From Glycocaulis albus (GTDB lineage: Bacteria > Pseudomonadota > Alphaproteobacteria > Caulobacterales > Maricaulaceae), in contig NZ_BMFS01000016.1 of assembly GCF_014639075.1 (NCBI RefSeq), positions 1 through 54,983 of the forward strand: DNA of 54,983 nt, in the 5' to 3' direction. Within the stretch, counting starts at the first letter, position 1. Every line of letters begins with the position of its first letter. Positions 42,502 to 51,224 of this stretch are shown here, one piece after another. The notes under the pieces are model-generated. The model searched no databases. It had not been told where the DNA came from and was given only the letters and a program-made list of their open reading frames with translations. Made by a program: the position numbers and the translations under genes.

Positions 42502-43362
42502 CTAAAGCGCGCTGCCGAGCTTGCGTGACTGGCGCTCGGCAGCGGCCACGGCATTACGCACCAGCATAGGCAGGCCGCCGCCTGCCATCATCACGTCAAG
42601 CGCGGCCTGCGTGGTGCCGCCCGGTGACGTGACCGCACGGCGCAGCGCTGCCGCATCCGCCGTCTTGCGCTTGTGACCATCTTCCAGCAGCGCACCGGCA
42701 CCGGCAATGGTTGCCACCGCCAGCTTTTCGGCCAGTTCAGCAGGAAGCCCCTCGGCTTCCCCCGCCCGGGCGAGTGCTTCGCACATCAGGAATACATAAG
42801 CGGGGCCAGAGCCCGACACAGCGGTCACCGCGTCCATCATCCGTTCGTCCTCGACCCATTCAACGCTGCCGAGCACTTTCAGAAGCGCGTCGGCGGCGGC
42901 CCGGAAATGCGGCGGGTCGGCTTCGATATTGGAGATGGCGACCGTGATGCCCTTGCCGATCGAGCCGGGTGTGTTGGGCATGGCGCGGATGATCGGATGG
43001 CCAGGGAACAGGCGCCCGAGCCCGATCAGCCCGGCGCCCGCCAGAATGGATATGATCAGGGCATTGCGCGGCAGCTTGCCGCCGAGCTCTTCGCCCAGCG
43101 CCGGCAGGGCCTGTGGCTTGACGGCCAGCACCACGCGGTCGAGACCTGCCGCCGCGCTCTTGGTCAGCGTGGGCAGAACCTTGATGCCATGCTTGCCGGC
43201 AAGTTCGGCCAGCTCATCAGAACGGTTGGGCTCGACAATGACCAGCGTGTCGGAATCCAGCCCGCCGCGGCGCGCGCACAGCCAGCCGGCGGCCAAAGCC
43301 AGCCCCATCCGGCCTGCGCCGATAAGCGCGACCTTGCCTGTAGCTTCGTTGTTCGCTGGCAT
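42502..43362 (-). CDS. proC: Pyrroline-5-carboxylate reductase
   Basis: A 286-aa enzyme completing proline synthesis with NAD(P)H. The N-terminal Rossmann motif is VALIGAGRMGLALAAGW; VVLAVKPQ, IIRAMPNTPGSIGKGIT and VTAVSGSGPAYVFLMCEA and the C-terminal TSPGGTTQAALDVM are canonical. Convergent with the histidine kinase gene (10-bp gap). It lies 11 bases after the YbjN gene on the same strand, so co-transcription is likely. Confidence 0.95.
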   Translation of the reverse strand: MPANNEATGKVALIGAGRMGLALAAGWLCARRGGLDSDTLVIVEPNRSDELAELAGKHGIKVLPTLTKSAAAGLDRVVLAVKPQALPALGEELGGKLPRNALIISILAGAGLIGLGRLFPGHPIIRAMPNTPGSIGKGITVAISNIEADPPHFRAAADALLKVLGSVEWVEDERMMDAVTAVSGSGPAYVFLMCEALARAGEAEGLPAELAEKLAVATIAGAGALLEDGHKRKTADAAALRRAVTSPGGTTQAALDVMMAGGGLPMLVRNAVAAAERQSRKLGSAL

Positions 43363-43373
43363 GAGTGAGCTCT

Positions 43374-43874
43374 TCAGGCCTCCCCGGCCGTATCGAACAT
43401 GGCGGCGGCGACGGCCTCCTCCACGCTCTTGCCGCCCCAGACCAGGTAATGGAAAGCCGGATAGAGGCGTTCACCGGCCTCGCGGGCGGCCACGATCAGG
43501 GCCGCGGCCTGCGCCGGGCTTACGGTTTCGCCGCCTGCCAGCGACAGCGCATGGCGGAATACCACCGAGCCGTCTTCTGCCCAGACATCGAAATGACCGA
43601 GCCAGAGGCGTTCATTGAGGCGGGTGACCAGCTCGCACACTTCGCGGAAGCGCGCCTGCGGCGTTTTCAGCTCAAGGCTCGCACACACGTGCAGGGCGTC
43701 CAGCTCGGGGCGCCAGGCAAACCATATCTGATGGTCGCGCCATTCGCCGGGCACGGCCATGTGAAGCTCTGTGTCGTCGCGCTCATAGGCGTATTGCTCG
43801 GCGATAACCGCCTGCTCCACGCTTTCGAGCGGATCGATTGTCTGAATGTAGGTTTCGGTATGCAGATCCATCAT
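43374..43874 (-). CDS. YbjN domain protein
   Basis: A 166-aa soluble protein of the YbjN type III-secretion-chaperone-like fold, with EWRDHQIWFAWRPELDALHVCASLEL and VTRLNERLWLGHFDVWAEDGSVVFRHAL as recognisable parts. YbjN relatives affect motility and stress phenotypes in enterobacteria; the mechanism is unknown. GGGAGG precedes tandem ATGs at 43874 and 43871; the second has better spacing. Co-directional with proC. Confidence 0.87.
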   Translation of the reverse strand: MMDLHTETYIQTIDPLESVEQAVIAEQYAYERDDTELHMAVPGEWRDHQIWFAWRPELDALHVCASLELKTPQARFREVCELVTRLNERLWLGHFDVWAEDGSVVFRHALSLAGGETVSPAQAAALIVAAREAGERLYPAFHYLVWGGKSVEEAVAAAMFDTAGEA

Positions 43875-43977
43875 TGCGCCTCCCTCAGAGCACATGCCGG
43901 CCTCGTCCCGTGAAACGACGGTAAGCCGCTCCGGGGACACTGCGCAACGGTGTGCAGGGGGTTTGAAATTAAGCCGT

Positions 43978-44283
43978 TCAGCTGGAAGCCTTTTTCGAAG
44001 CGGGCTTGCGCTTCGAAGCCGCCGCAGCGCGCGAGGGAGCAGGCTTTTTGCCCTCCAGCGCCGTCAGACGGGCTTTGAGTGATTCGATTTCCTCACCCTG
44101 CCGGGCGATGATTGCCTGCAAGGCCCGCACTTCCTCGCCGGAAGCCAGATCCATGTCAGCGGCTACACGTTCGGCCTGGGCCCGGAAAACCGAGCGTGCC
44201 TCGTCGCCGGCCGCCCGTGCCGCGCCGAAGGCATCGGTCATCAGGTCAGCCAGATCAGTGAAAACGGGGTTGCGCGTCTGCAT
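43978..44283 (-). CDS. ubiK: UbiK-family ubiquinone biosynthesis accessory factor
   Basis: A 101-aa protein of the BMFP/YqiC family: amphipathic N-terminal helix (FTDLADLMTDAFGAARAAGD), then a coiled coil (VRALQAIIARQGEEIESLKARLTALE), and a Lys/Ala-rich tail (SKRKPASKKASS). UbiK assists aerobic ubiquinone synthesis as a trimeric membrane-associated coiled coil in E. coli. It is divergent from lgt, a conserved arrangement in alphaproteobacteria. Confidence 0.85.
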   Translation of the reverse strand: MQTRNPVFTDLADLMTDAFGAARAAGDEARSVFRAQAERVAADMDLASGEEVRALQAIIARQGEEIESLKARLTALEGKKPAPSRAAAASKRKPASKKASS

Positions 44284-44397
44284 GACAAGACGGTCCTTGC
44301 TGGTATAGAGGTCAGGATATAGGCCTTCCGGCCCGTCCAACGCAATGTCCGCCCCGCAGATTTCACCGTTAATGCCGCTCTGGAGACGATACGCCAC

Positions 44398-45297
44398 ATG
44401 GCCCCGTGCCCCGCGACTTTCGACCTGATCGATCCCGTCATCTTCGAGATCGGCCCGTTTGCGCTGCGCTGGTACGCGCTGGCCTATATTGCCGGTTTCT
44501 TCCTCGGCCTGTTCTACGTCCTCAAGCTGGTGGCCCGGCCGCACCTGTGGACAACACATCCCGGACCGAAGGCGGCGCCCATGGACCGCGCCTATGTCGA
44601 GGAGCTGATGCTGTGGGTGATGGTCGGCGTCATCGTCGGCGGACGTCTGGGGTATGTCCTGTTCTATCAGACAAGCGCGCTCTGGGAGCGGCCCCTTTGG
44701 GTCATCACCGGCATCACCGAAGGGGGGATGAGCTTTCATGGCGGACTGATCGGCGTGATGCTTGCCATGATCATCACGGCCCGCACGTGGAAAATTCCGC
44801 TTCTGAACGTCTCCGACGCAGTCGCGGCCGCCACACCCATCGGCCTGCTTCTGGGCCGTCTGGCCAATTTCATCAATGGTGAGCTGTGGGGCCGGCCCGC
44901 GCCCGACCTGCCCTGGGCGATGCGCTTTGCTGCTGATCCGCTGTGCGCGCTGCGCCATCCCAGCCAGCTGTATGAGGCCTTCCTTGAGGGCGCGGTACTG
45001 CTGGCCATCATCGCGTTTCTGATCTGGCGCTTCCGGGCGCTCTCCCGGCCCGGCCTTGTCACCGGCGTGTTCCTGGCGGGCTATGGCGTATTCCGCGCGT
45101 TCGTGGAGCTATTCCGCGAGCCCGACCGGCATATGCCCGAAGCGCTGCAGGGATATGTCACCATGGGCATGCTTTTGTGCGTGCCGATGATTGTCGCCGG
45201 TGCCTTCCTGATCTGGCGTTCGCTCAAGAGAGCACCTGTCTCCGTGCCGGGCGAGGTGCGTCCTGAGCGCAAGAAATCCCGGTCCAAAGCGGGTTAG
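44398..45297 (+). CDS. lgt: Prolipoprotein diacylglyceryl transferase
   Basis: A 299-aa seven-helix inner-membrane enzyme transferring diacylglycerol from phosphatidylglycerol to lipobox cysteines. Signature GRLANFINGELWGRP, plus GMSFHGGLIG and HPSQLYEAFLEG, and VELFREPD near the C terminus. Full length. Its TAG stop runs directly into a MITE-like element: the stop supplies the TA target and its G is the first base of the element. Confidence 0.95.
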   Translation: MAPCPATFDLIDPVIFEIGPFALRWYALAYIAGFFLGLFYVLKLVARPHLWTTHPGPKAAPMDRAYVEELMLWVMVGVIVGGRLGYVLFYQTSALWERPLWVITGITEGGMSFHGGLIGVMLAMIITARTWKIPLLNVSDAVAAATPIGLLLGRLANFINGELWGRPAPDLPWAMRFAADPLCALRHPSQLYEAFLEGAVLLAIIAFLIWRFRALSRPGLVTGVFLAGYGVFRAFVELFREPDRHMPEALQGYVTMGMLLCVPMIVAGAFLIWRSLKRAPVSVPGEVRPERKKSRSKAG

Positions 45298-45563
45298 GGC
45301 CTGTCCCCATAAAGGGTTTGGAGCGTGATATGCGCGAAAATGGTTCACTATCAGGAGCAGGCCCGATGGAAGGGCGTTCCCCTTTCGAGGGACTGCGACG
45401 CAAGAGTGGGCGATTTTCGCCATACCTCTTCGAGGCGCGGCGGATTTCGCCCCTGACCGCGTCGAGCCGTCCTTGTGGAGGGATTCTCCACGGTGGCCGT
45501 CTCTCCTTGTCAGGAACCAAATCCGCCACGCGTCACGCCCGAAACCTTTATGAGGACAGGCCC
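45297..45563. mobile_element. 267-bp MITE-like element
   Basis: A non-coding block with terminal inverted repeats of about 22 bases: GGGCCTGTCCCCATAAAGGG at the left is mirrored by CCTTTATGAGGACAGGCCC at the right, with one mismatch and one indel, flanked by TA on both sides. It separates lgt from midA, usually adjacent. The termini resemble the IS end at the window edges (about 16 of the first 20 positions), pointing to a related transposase acting in trans. Internal short reading frames show no family resemblance. Confidence 0.75.
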
Positions 45564-45568
45564 TAACG

Positions 45569-46696
45569 GTGACTGAAGCGCACGAGTTCAACCCGGCTGA
45601 ACGGATCGCGGCCAATTTGCGCGCGCGCATTGCCTCGCAAGGCCCGCTGCCGGTCTCCGTATTTATGATGGAGGCGCTCTTTGACCCTATGGCCGGGTAT
45701 TACGCCACGCGTGATCCCATTGGTGCGGGCAGTGATTTCATTACCGCTCCCGAGATCAGCCAGATGTTCGGCGAGCTTCTGGGCCTGTGGACCGCGCAAT
45801 GCTGGCAGGACATGGGCGCGCCTGAGAGCCTTGTTGTGGCGGAGCTGGGGCCGGGCAAAGGCACGATGATGTCCGATATGCTGCGCGCCGCGCGGGCAGT
45901 ACCGGGCTTTGCCAGTGCCCTCAAGGTCAGCCTCGTTGAGGCCAGCGCCGCGCTGAAAATGGTGCAGGGGCAGACACTCGCGCGTGCAGGTGTGCCTGTT
46001 GGCTGGGCCAGAAGCCTTGAAGCCATTCCGGCTGGTCCGGCCATTATTCTTGGCAATGAGTTTCTCGATTGCCTGCCCGTGCGCCAGGCGGTGCGGGTGG
46101 ACGGCCAATGGCGCGAGCGCTGTGTGGGACTGCATCCTGATGACGACAGCCGCTTTGCCTTCGTGACCGGGCCGGCGATCGCCGGTGATGATCCGTTTCT
46201 TCCCGATGCCCTGCGGGACAGCCCTGACGGTACACTGGTGGAGTTGCGGCCCGGCGATGCGCAAGTGATTGACGCGCTGGCGGCGCGTTTCTCGAGCTAT
46301 CCCGGACATGCCCTCTTTATCGACTACGGGCCATCTGCATCCGAGCCCGGCGACACGCTGCAGGCGATACGCGGGCACACGAAAGTGCACCCGCTGGATG
46401 CGCCCGGAACGGCGGACCTCACCGCACGGGTGGATTTCGGCACGCTGGCGCGGCGCGCCCGTTCCGCCGGGCTGGATGTGTACGGTCCGGCCGGGCAGGG
46501 CACGTTCCTGAAAGGGCTTGGCATGGAGCAGCGTGCCGCGGCGCTCGCCGCGTCCCGGCCAGACCAGCGCGGCGTGATCGCCCGCCAGCTTCACCGGCTC
46601 ACTGCCCCTGAAGAGATGGGCGCGCTGTTCAAGGTCATCGCCCTGAGTGCGCCCGGCATGCCCGCGCCTCCGGGGCTGGAGCCATTGCCCGGATAA
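45569..46696 (+). CDS. MidA/NDUFAF7-family SAM-dependent methyltransferase
   Basis: A 375-aa COG1565 methyltransferase. The N-terminal [41 protein letters not shown] and the SAM-binding [14 protein letters not shown] are diagnostic; [12 protein letters not shown] and [16 protein letters not shown] follow. Mitochondrial NDUFAF7 methylates an arginine of complex I NDUFS2; a similar role is plausible here but unproven. The start is GTG 45569, 6 bases after the MITE, so the element has replaced the native leader and likely the ribosome binding site. Confidence 0.9.
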   Translation: MTEAHEFNPAERIAANLRARIASQGPLPVSVFMMEALFDPMAGYYATRDPIGAGSDFITAPEISQMFGELLGLWTAQCWQDMGAPESLVVAELGPGKGTMMSDMLRAARAVPGFASALKVSLVEASAALKMVQGQTLARAGVPVGWARSLEAIPAGPAIILGNEFLDCLPVRQAVRVDGQWRERCVGLHPDDDSRFAFVTGPAIAGDDPFLPDALRDSPDGTLVELRPGDAQVIDALAARFSSYPGHALFIDYGPSASEPGDTLQAIRGHTKVHPLDAPGTADLTARVDFGTLARRARSAGLDVYGPAGQGTFLKGLGMEQRAAALAASRPDQRGVIARQLHRLTAPEEMGALFKVIALSAPGMPAPPGLEPLPG

Positions 46697-46809
46697 TCCG
46701 TGTACGGGATATGGCGCGCGGTGTACAAACACGCGGGCATCCGCTTTCGATACCGCCCGGGGTCTGCTATGAGCGCGGCCATCAAGGCCAGCGCGAGGGG
46801 AAGCTTTCG

Positions 46810-47742
46810 ATGAAACTGATGAGCGGCAACGCCAACCGGCCTCTGGCCAAAGCCATCGCCAGCTATCTCGATGCGCCGCTGTCCAATGTCGAGATCGAGA
46901 CTTTCGCCGATGGCGAGCTGTTCGTGCGCATCGAGGAAAACATGCGCGGCGAGGATGTGTTCCTCATCCAGTCGACCTCAAAGCCTGCCAATGACCATCT
47001 GATGGAATTGCTGATCTGCATGGACGCGCTCTCGAGAGCCAGCGCCCGGCGGATCACCGCCGTCATCCCCTATTTCGGCTATGCCAGGCAGGACCGCAAA
47101 ACCGGCGGGCGTACGCCGATCACCGCCAAGCTGGTCGCAAACCTGATTGCCAAGGCCGGGGCTGACCGCGTGCTGACCCTCGATCTTCACGCCGGCCAGA
47201 TACAGGGCTTTTTCGATATCCCGACGGATAATCTGTTCACCACACCGGTGTTCGAACAGGATATCCGCAAGCACTATGACACATCAGACCTGATGATCGT
47301 CTCGCCGGATGTGGGGGGTGTGGTGCGCGCGCGTGCCCTGGCCCAGAGGCTGGGCGCCGATATCGCCATTGTCGACAAGCGCCGCCCCAAGGCTGGCGAG
47401 AGCGAGGTGATGAACATCATTGGCGATGTGGCGGGCCGCCGCTGCATCATCTTTGATGACATCATCGATAGCGGCGGCACGCTGTGCAACGCGGCGGCAG
47501 CTCTGAAGAATGAAGGGGCAGCCGAGGTGTCGGCCTATATCACGCACGGCGTGCTCTCGGGAAAGGCAGCCAGCCGGATAACGGACTCGGTACTCAAGGA
47601 ACTGGTGGTGACCGATTCCATCGACGTAACCGACAAGGCGGCAGCCTGTTCCAAGCTGCGCGCGGTCTCCATTGCGCCGCTGCTGGCAGAAGCCATCCGG
47701 CGCATCGCCAACGAGGAAAGCGTCTCCAAGCTGTTTGACTAG
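46810..47742 (+). CDS. prs: Ribose-phosphate pyrophosphokinase
   Basis: A 310-aa PRPP synthase making PRPP from ribose-5-phosphate and ATP. It shows [31 protein letters not shown], the pyrophosphate/flexible-loop region [19 protein letters not shown] and the PRPP motif [17 protein letters not shown] 46810 gives the usual start [16 protein letters not shown]. It supplies the substrate for apt and all nucleotide synthesis. Confidence 0.96.
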   Translation: MKLMSGNANRPLAKAIASYLDAPLSNVEIETFADGELFVRIEENMRGEDVFLIQSTSKPANDHLMELLICMDALSRASARRITAVIPYFGYARQDRKTGGRTPITAKLVANLIAKAGADRVLTLDLHAGQIQGFFDIPTDNLFTTPVFEQDIRKHYDTSDLMIVSPDVGGVVRARALAQRLGADIAIVDKRRPKAGESEVMNIIGDVAGRRCIIFDDIIDSGGTLCNAAAALKNEGAAEVSAYITHGVLSGKAASRITDSVLKELVVTDSIDVTDKAAACSKLRAVSIAPLLAEAIRRIANEESVSKLFD

Positions 47743-47788
47743 GGATCGCGCGCGGCGAAGCGGAGTCGACAAGACTCACTGCCCCCTG

Positions 47789-47817
47789 TTGCGTGTGTGC
47801 AAAAAACCGGCTAATAG
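47789..47817 (+). promoter_or_regulatory. Candidate sigma-70-type promoter of rplY
   Basis: TTGCGT (47789-47794), 17-base spacer, TAATAG (47812-47817), in the 154-bp prs-rplY gap. Downstream leader carries two hairpins, GCGCTC-GCTT-GAGCGC (47821-47836) and GCCGCC/GGCGGC (47835-47854), which overlap by two bases and so compete. Confidence 0.45.
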
Positions 47818-47896
47818 CCCGCGCTCGCTTGAGCGCCGCCCGCTTCCAGGCGGCGAACGCGTTTGAAACCAGAATTTACCACAGGGACCGGACCCC

Positions 47897-48535
47897 ATGA
47901 GTGATATCGTTGTTTCCGTCGAGGTGCGTGAGCGCACCGGCACTGGTGGCGCCCGCGAAGCGCGCCGCTCCGGTCTGGTTCCGGGTGTTCTTTATGGTGG
48001 CCCGCGTGGTGCTGTCTCGATCAGCGTGAAGCGCAACGAGCTGGTGAAGGCGATCAATACCGGCAAGCTGATCGCCAACATGGTCGATATCGAACACAAG
48101 GGCGAGCGTCAGCCCGTGATCGCGCGCGACATCCAGTTCCACCCCGTCACGGACGAGCCGGTGCATATCGATTTCTACCGTGTGGAAGAAAACTCCGTCA
48201 TCACGCTCAACGTGCCGGTGCACTTCATCAATGACGAGAAGGCTCCGGGCATCAAGCGCGGCGGTGTTCTCAATATCGTGCGTCACGATATCGAAGTACG
48301 CTGCAAGGCCGGTAACATCCCGACCGAGATCACGGTTGACCTTTCCGGCTATGACATTGGCGATTCCATCCACATCTCCAGCGTCACCCTCCCCGAAGGC
48401 GTGAAGCCGGTCATCACCAATCGTGACTTCACGATCGCCACGGTGCAGGGCTCGCGCGCTGTGATCGAGGATGAGGTGGAGACCGAGGACGCCGAGCGCG
48501 ATGACGAGGACGAGGCTGAGGGCGACGAGGACTAG
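47897..48535 (+). CDS. rplY: 50S ribosomal protein L25/Ctc
   Basis: A 212-aa long-form L25 (CTC). The N-terminal 5S-rRNA-binding domain (VEVRERTGTGGAREARRSGLVPGVLYGG) is followed by the TL5-type domain (PVHIDFYRVEENSVITLNVPVHF, GIKRGGVLNIVRHDIEV) and a very acidic C-terminal tail (EDAERDDEDEAEGDED). It binds 5S rRNA in the central protuberance. Followed by a terminator, then pth. Confidence 0.95.
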   Translation: MSDIVVSVEVRERTGTGGAREARRSGLVPGVLYGGPRGAVSISVKRNELVKAINTGKLIANMVDIEHKGERQPVIARDIQFHPVTDEPVHIDFYRVEENSVITLNVPVHFINDEKAPGIKRGGVLNIVRHDIEVRCKAGNIPTEITVDLSGYDIGDSIHISSVTLPEGVKPVITNRDFTIATVQGSRAVIEDEVETEDAERDDEDEAEGDED

Positions 48536-48581
48536 TCGCCTGATTACGCTGGCAGTCTTTGCTGCTGGCCGTTCCAAACCG

Positions 48582-48619
48582 GAAAAGGGCGGCGCGGGAT
48601 GACCTGCAGCCGCCTTTTT
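48582..48619 (+). terminator. Terminator after rplY
   Basis: GAAAAGGGCGGC pairs with GCCGCCTTTTTC (48609-48620) around a 15-base loop, with one bulged G, ending in a T run. It lies 47 bases after the rplY stop and may attenuate read-through into pth. Confidence 0.75.
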
Positions 48620-48660
48620 CATGACCGGCCAGGGCCGGGCCGGCTCGCAAGGGGCATGAC

Positions 48661-49260
48661 ATGCTGATCATTGCCGGTCTGGGCAATCCCGAAAGCAAAT
48701 ATCTGAAGAACCGCCATAATGCGGGTTTCATGACGCTCGATGTGATCGCCGCCCTGCACGGCTTTGGTCCGTGGCGGGAGAAGTTCCAGTCCGCGATCAG
48801 CGAAGGCCTGGTCCAGACCATTTCCGGGCCGAAAAAGGCCCTGCTGATGAAGCCTCTGACTTATTATAATAATTCCGGCCTTGCCGTGCGGGCGGCGGCC
48901 GATTTCTACCGCGTCGGCCCGGAGGCCGTGACAGTCTTCCATGACGAGCTGGATCTGGCGCCCGGCAAGTTCCGCCTGAAGGCTGGCGGCGGGCATGGCG
49001 GTAATAATGGCATCCGCTCGATTGCCGCCCATATCGGCCCGGATTTCCGGCGTGGGCGCATCGGCATTGGTCATCCCGGCGACAAGAACATGGTCACCAG
49101 CTATGTGCTCTCCGATTTCCCCAAGGCCGATGCCGTCTGGTTCGAAACTCTGACCGATGCGATAGCGCGCAGCTTCCCCCTGCTGGCGGGTGGGGAGTTC
49201 GATGCCTTCCAGACCCGGGTCACCCATCTGGCGCCCGCACCCGGCGGACAGGAAGAGTAA
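48661..49260 (+). CDS. pth: Peptidyl-tRNA hydrolase
   Basis: A 199-aa enzyme releasing tRNA from stalled peptidyl-tRNA. IIAGLGNPESKYLKNRHNAG carries the catalytic His19; TYYNNSGLAV, FHDELDLAPGKFRLKAGGGHGGNNGIRS complete the Pth1 signature with the conserved Asp and Asn. Typical length. Normally followed at once by ychF in relatives; here a VapBC pair intervenes. Confidence 0.96.
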   Translation: MLIIAGLGNPESKYLKNRHNAGFMTLDVIAALHGFGPWREKFQSAISEGLVQTISGPKKALLMKPLTYYNNSGLAVRAAADFYRVGPEAVTVFHDELDLAPGKFRLKAGGGHGGNNGIRSIAAHIGPDFRRGRIGIGHPGDKNMVTSYVLSDFPKADAVWFETLTDAIARSFPLLAGGEFDAFQTRVTHLAPAPGGQEE

Positions 49261-49329
49261 GCGCTCAATAGCGGTGCCTTCGCGGCACTGGACTGGTCAG
49301 GCAACCTGATTTGCGATATAGGTTGCCCG

Positions 49330-49581
49330 ATGTCGCTGAGCATCAAGGATCCAAAGACAGACGCGCTGGCCCGCAAGCTCGCCGAGCTTAAGGGGCAGAG
49401 CATCACCGATGCCGTGCGCGCCGCGCTGGAGGTCGAGATCGCCCGCGCCGAACGGGGTGAGACTGCCCGTCAGGACCGCATCAGGGCGTTGGTGGAGCGT
49501 GTCGCGGCCGGGATGGAGGGCAGTGGTCATTCCGCTGATCATGGTGACCTCTACTATGACGAGATCGGTCTGCCGAAATGA
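49330..49581 (+). CDS. vapB: VapB-type antitoxin (Rv0623/PSK family)
   Basis: An 83-aa protein: MSLSIKDPKTDALARKLAELKGQSITDAV is the ribbon-helix-helix-like N terminus of PSK/Rv0623 antitoxins, with a C-terminal toxin-wrapping tail (HGDLYYDEIGLPK). Its stop overlaps the toxin start by 4 bases (ATGA), standard for vapBC. It should neutralise VapC and autorepress the operon. Confidence 0.9.
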   Translation: MSLSIKDPKTDALARKLAELKGQSITDAVRAALEVEIARAERGETARQDRIRALVERVAAGMEGSGHSADHGDLYYDEIGLPK

Positions 49582-49967
49582 TCGTGGACGCCTCTGCCGT
49601 CCTCGCCATTGTCCTGCGCGAGGCCGAGGGGCCCGACTTTCTCGACCAGATCATCGCTGACCCAAGTCCAAAAATGTCCGTTATCAACTGGATGGAGCTT
49701 GCTATCCGCGTGGAGCGGCAGGGCGCACCCGACAGTGTGGCGGCGTTCGATAGCCTCGTGGAGGAGCTGGGTCTTGCGCTGATCCCGATTGATGCCGAAC
49801 ACGGGGCGATTGCGCGGCGGACCTACCGGCTTTACGGAAAAGGGTCAGGTCATCCTGCCCAGCTCAATCTGGGTGACTGCTTTGCCTATGCGCTGGCGAC
49901 AAGCACCGGCGAACCCCTATTGTTCAAGGGCGGGGATTTCGCGCACACAGACGTGATGCGTGCCTGA
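49578..49967 (+). CDS. vapC: VapC-type PIN-domain ribonuclease toxin
   Basis: A 129-aa PIN-domain toxin. The acidic active site is intact: Asp4 (MIVDASA), Glu40 (NWMELAIR), Asp100 (NLGDCFAYALA) and Asp120 (GGDFAHTDV). VapC enzymes cleave tRNA or rRNA at specific loops; the target here is unknown. Coupled to the antitoxin and inserted between pth and ychF. Confidence 0.92.
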   Translation: MIVDASAVLAIVLREAEGPDFLDQIIADPSPKMSVINWMELAIRVERQGAPDSVAAFDSLVEELGLALIPIDAEHGAIARRTYRLYGKGSGHPAQLNLGDCFAYALATSTGEPLLFKGGDFAHTDVMRA

Positions 49968-50052
49968 CATCATCCGCTCCATTGACGCTTGCCCCTCACG
50001 CGTCTAACCCCACGCCAGCTTCGTGAAACCTTCCATCTGACAGGGGCCATCC

Positions 50053-51150
50053 ATGGGCTTCAAATGCGGTATTGTCGGCCTGCCGAATGTGGGCAAATCG
50101 ACGCTCTTCAACGCGCTCACCCAGACGGCGGCTGCCCAGGCGGCGAACTATCCGTTCTGCACGATTGAGCCGAATGTGGGCGATGTGGCAGTGCCCGAGC
50201 CGCGCCTTGAAAAGCTCGCCGGAATCGCCGGTTCGGCCAATATCATCCCGGCCCGCATGAGCTTTGTGGATATTGCCGGTCTCGTGAAGGGCGCCAGCCA
50301 GGGCGAGGGGCTGGGAAATCAATTTCTGGCCAATATCCGCGAGGTTGATGCCGTCGTTTACGTGCTGCGCTGCTTTGTCGATGATGACGTGACCCACGTG
50401 GCGGGCAAGGTCGATCCGCTGGCGGATTTCGAGACGGTCGAGACCGAGCTGATGCTCGCCGACATGGAGAGCCTCGAAAAACGCCGCGCCAATGTCGAGA
50501 AGAAGGCGAAATCCGGCGACAAGGACGCCAAGGCGCAAGTCGCGCTGATTGATCTGGCGCTGGACAAGCTGCGCGAGGGTCAGCCCGCCCGCTTTGCCGA
50601 AGTGCCCGAAGACCAGCGCCGCGAATGGCGCATGCTCCAGCTGCTTACCTCCAAGCCGGTCCTCTTCATCGCCAATGTCGATGAGGAGAGTGCGGCTACC
50701 GGCAATGAGATGAGCCGGGCGGTGGAAAAGCGCGCCGCGGAGGAAGGCGCCGTCTGCGTCACCATCTCGGCCAAGATCGAGGCCGAGCTTGCGCTTCTGG
50801 ACGCGGATGAACGCGCTGAGTATCTGGAATCGCTGGGCCTTGCCGAGCCGGGCCTGAACCGTCTGATCCATGCCGGCTACCGGCTGCTGGACCTGCAGAC
50901 CTATTTCACCGCCGGACCGAAAGAGGCACGTGCCTGGACCATCCGCAAGGGCTGGAAGGCTCCGCGTGCGGCCGGTGTGATCCATGGTGATTTTGAAAAG
51001 GGCTTCATCCGCGCCGAAACCATCGCGTTTGACGATTATGTCGCGCTGAACGGCGAGGCCGGTGCGCGGGAAGCGGGCAAGCTGCGCCAGGAAGGCAAGG
51101 AATACGTGGTTCAGGACGGCGACGTGCTCCTGTTCAAGTTCAACGTCTAG
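50053..51150 (+). CDS. ychF: Redox-regulated ATPase YchF/Obg-family
   Basis: A 365-aa OLA1/YchF protein. P-loop GLPNVGKST (residues 9-17), switch PFCTIEPNVGDVAVPEPRL, DIAGLVKGASQGEGLGNQFL, and NVDE in place of the GTP-specific NKxD, which explains its ATP preference. The central coiled coil and C-terminal TGS domain (TYFTAGPKEARAWTIRKGWKAPRAAGVIHGDFEKGFIRAE) are complete. Binds ribosomes; linked to oxidative stress responses. Confidence 0.96.
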   Translation: MGFKCGIVGLPNVGKSTLFNALTQTAAAQAANYPFCTIEPNVGDVAVPEPRLEKLAGIAGSANIIPARMSFVDIAGLVKGASQGEGLGNQFLANIREVDAVVYVLRCFVDDDVTHVAGKVDPLADFETVETELMLADMESLEKRRANVEKKAKSGDKDAKAQVALIDLALDKLREGQPARFAEVPEDQRREWRMLQLLTSKPVLFIANVDEESAATGNEMSRAVEKRAAEEGAVCVTISAKIEAELALLDADERAEYLESLGLAEPGLNRLIHAGYRLLDLQTYFTAGPKEARAWTIRKGWKAPRAAGVIHGDFEKGFIRAETIAFDDYVALNGEAGAREAGKLRQEGKEYVVQDGDVLLFKFNV

Positions 51151-51224
51151 ACCGGCTCCGCCGCTTTACACCTCCCTCTCCCCCGCCCATCCTTGCCGCC
51201 AGTTTTAACAGGCGGGAGGAAGAG

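Noticed and set aside
45318-45566. 82-codon frame inside the MITE-like element
   Set aside because: Lies between terminal inverted repeats, runs through one of them and resembles no protein family.
47743-47896. tRNA gene in the prs-rplY gap
   Set aside because: Hairpins are present but no cloverleaf, TTCGAAT-type T loop or anticodon arm could be drawn.
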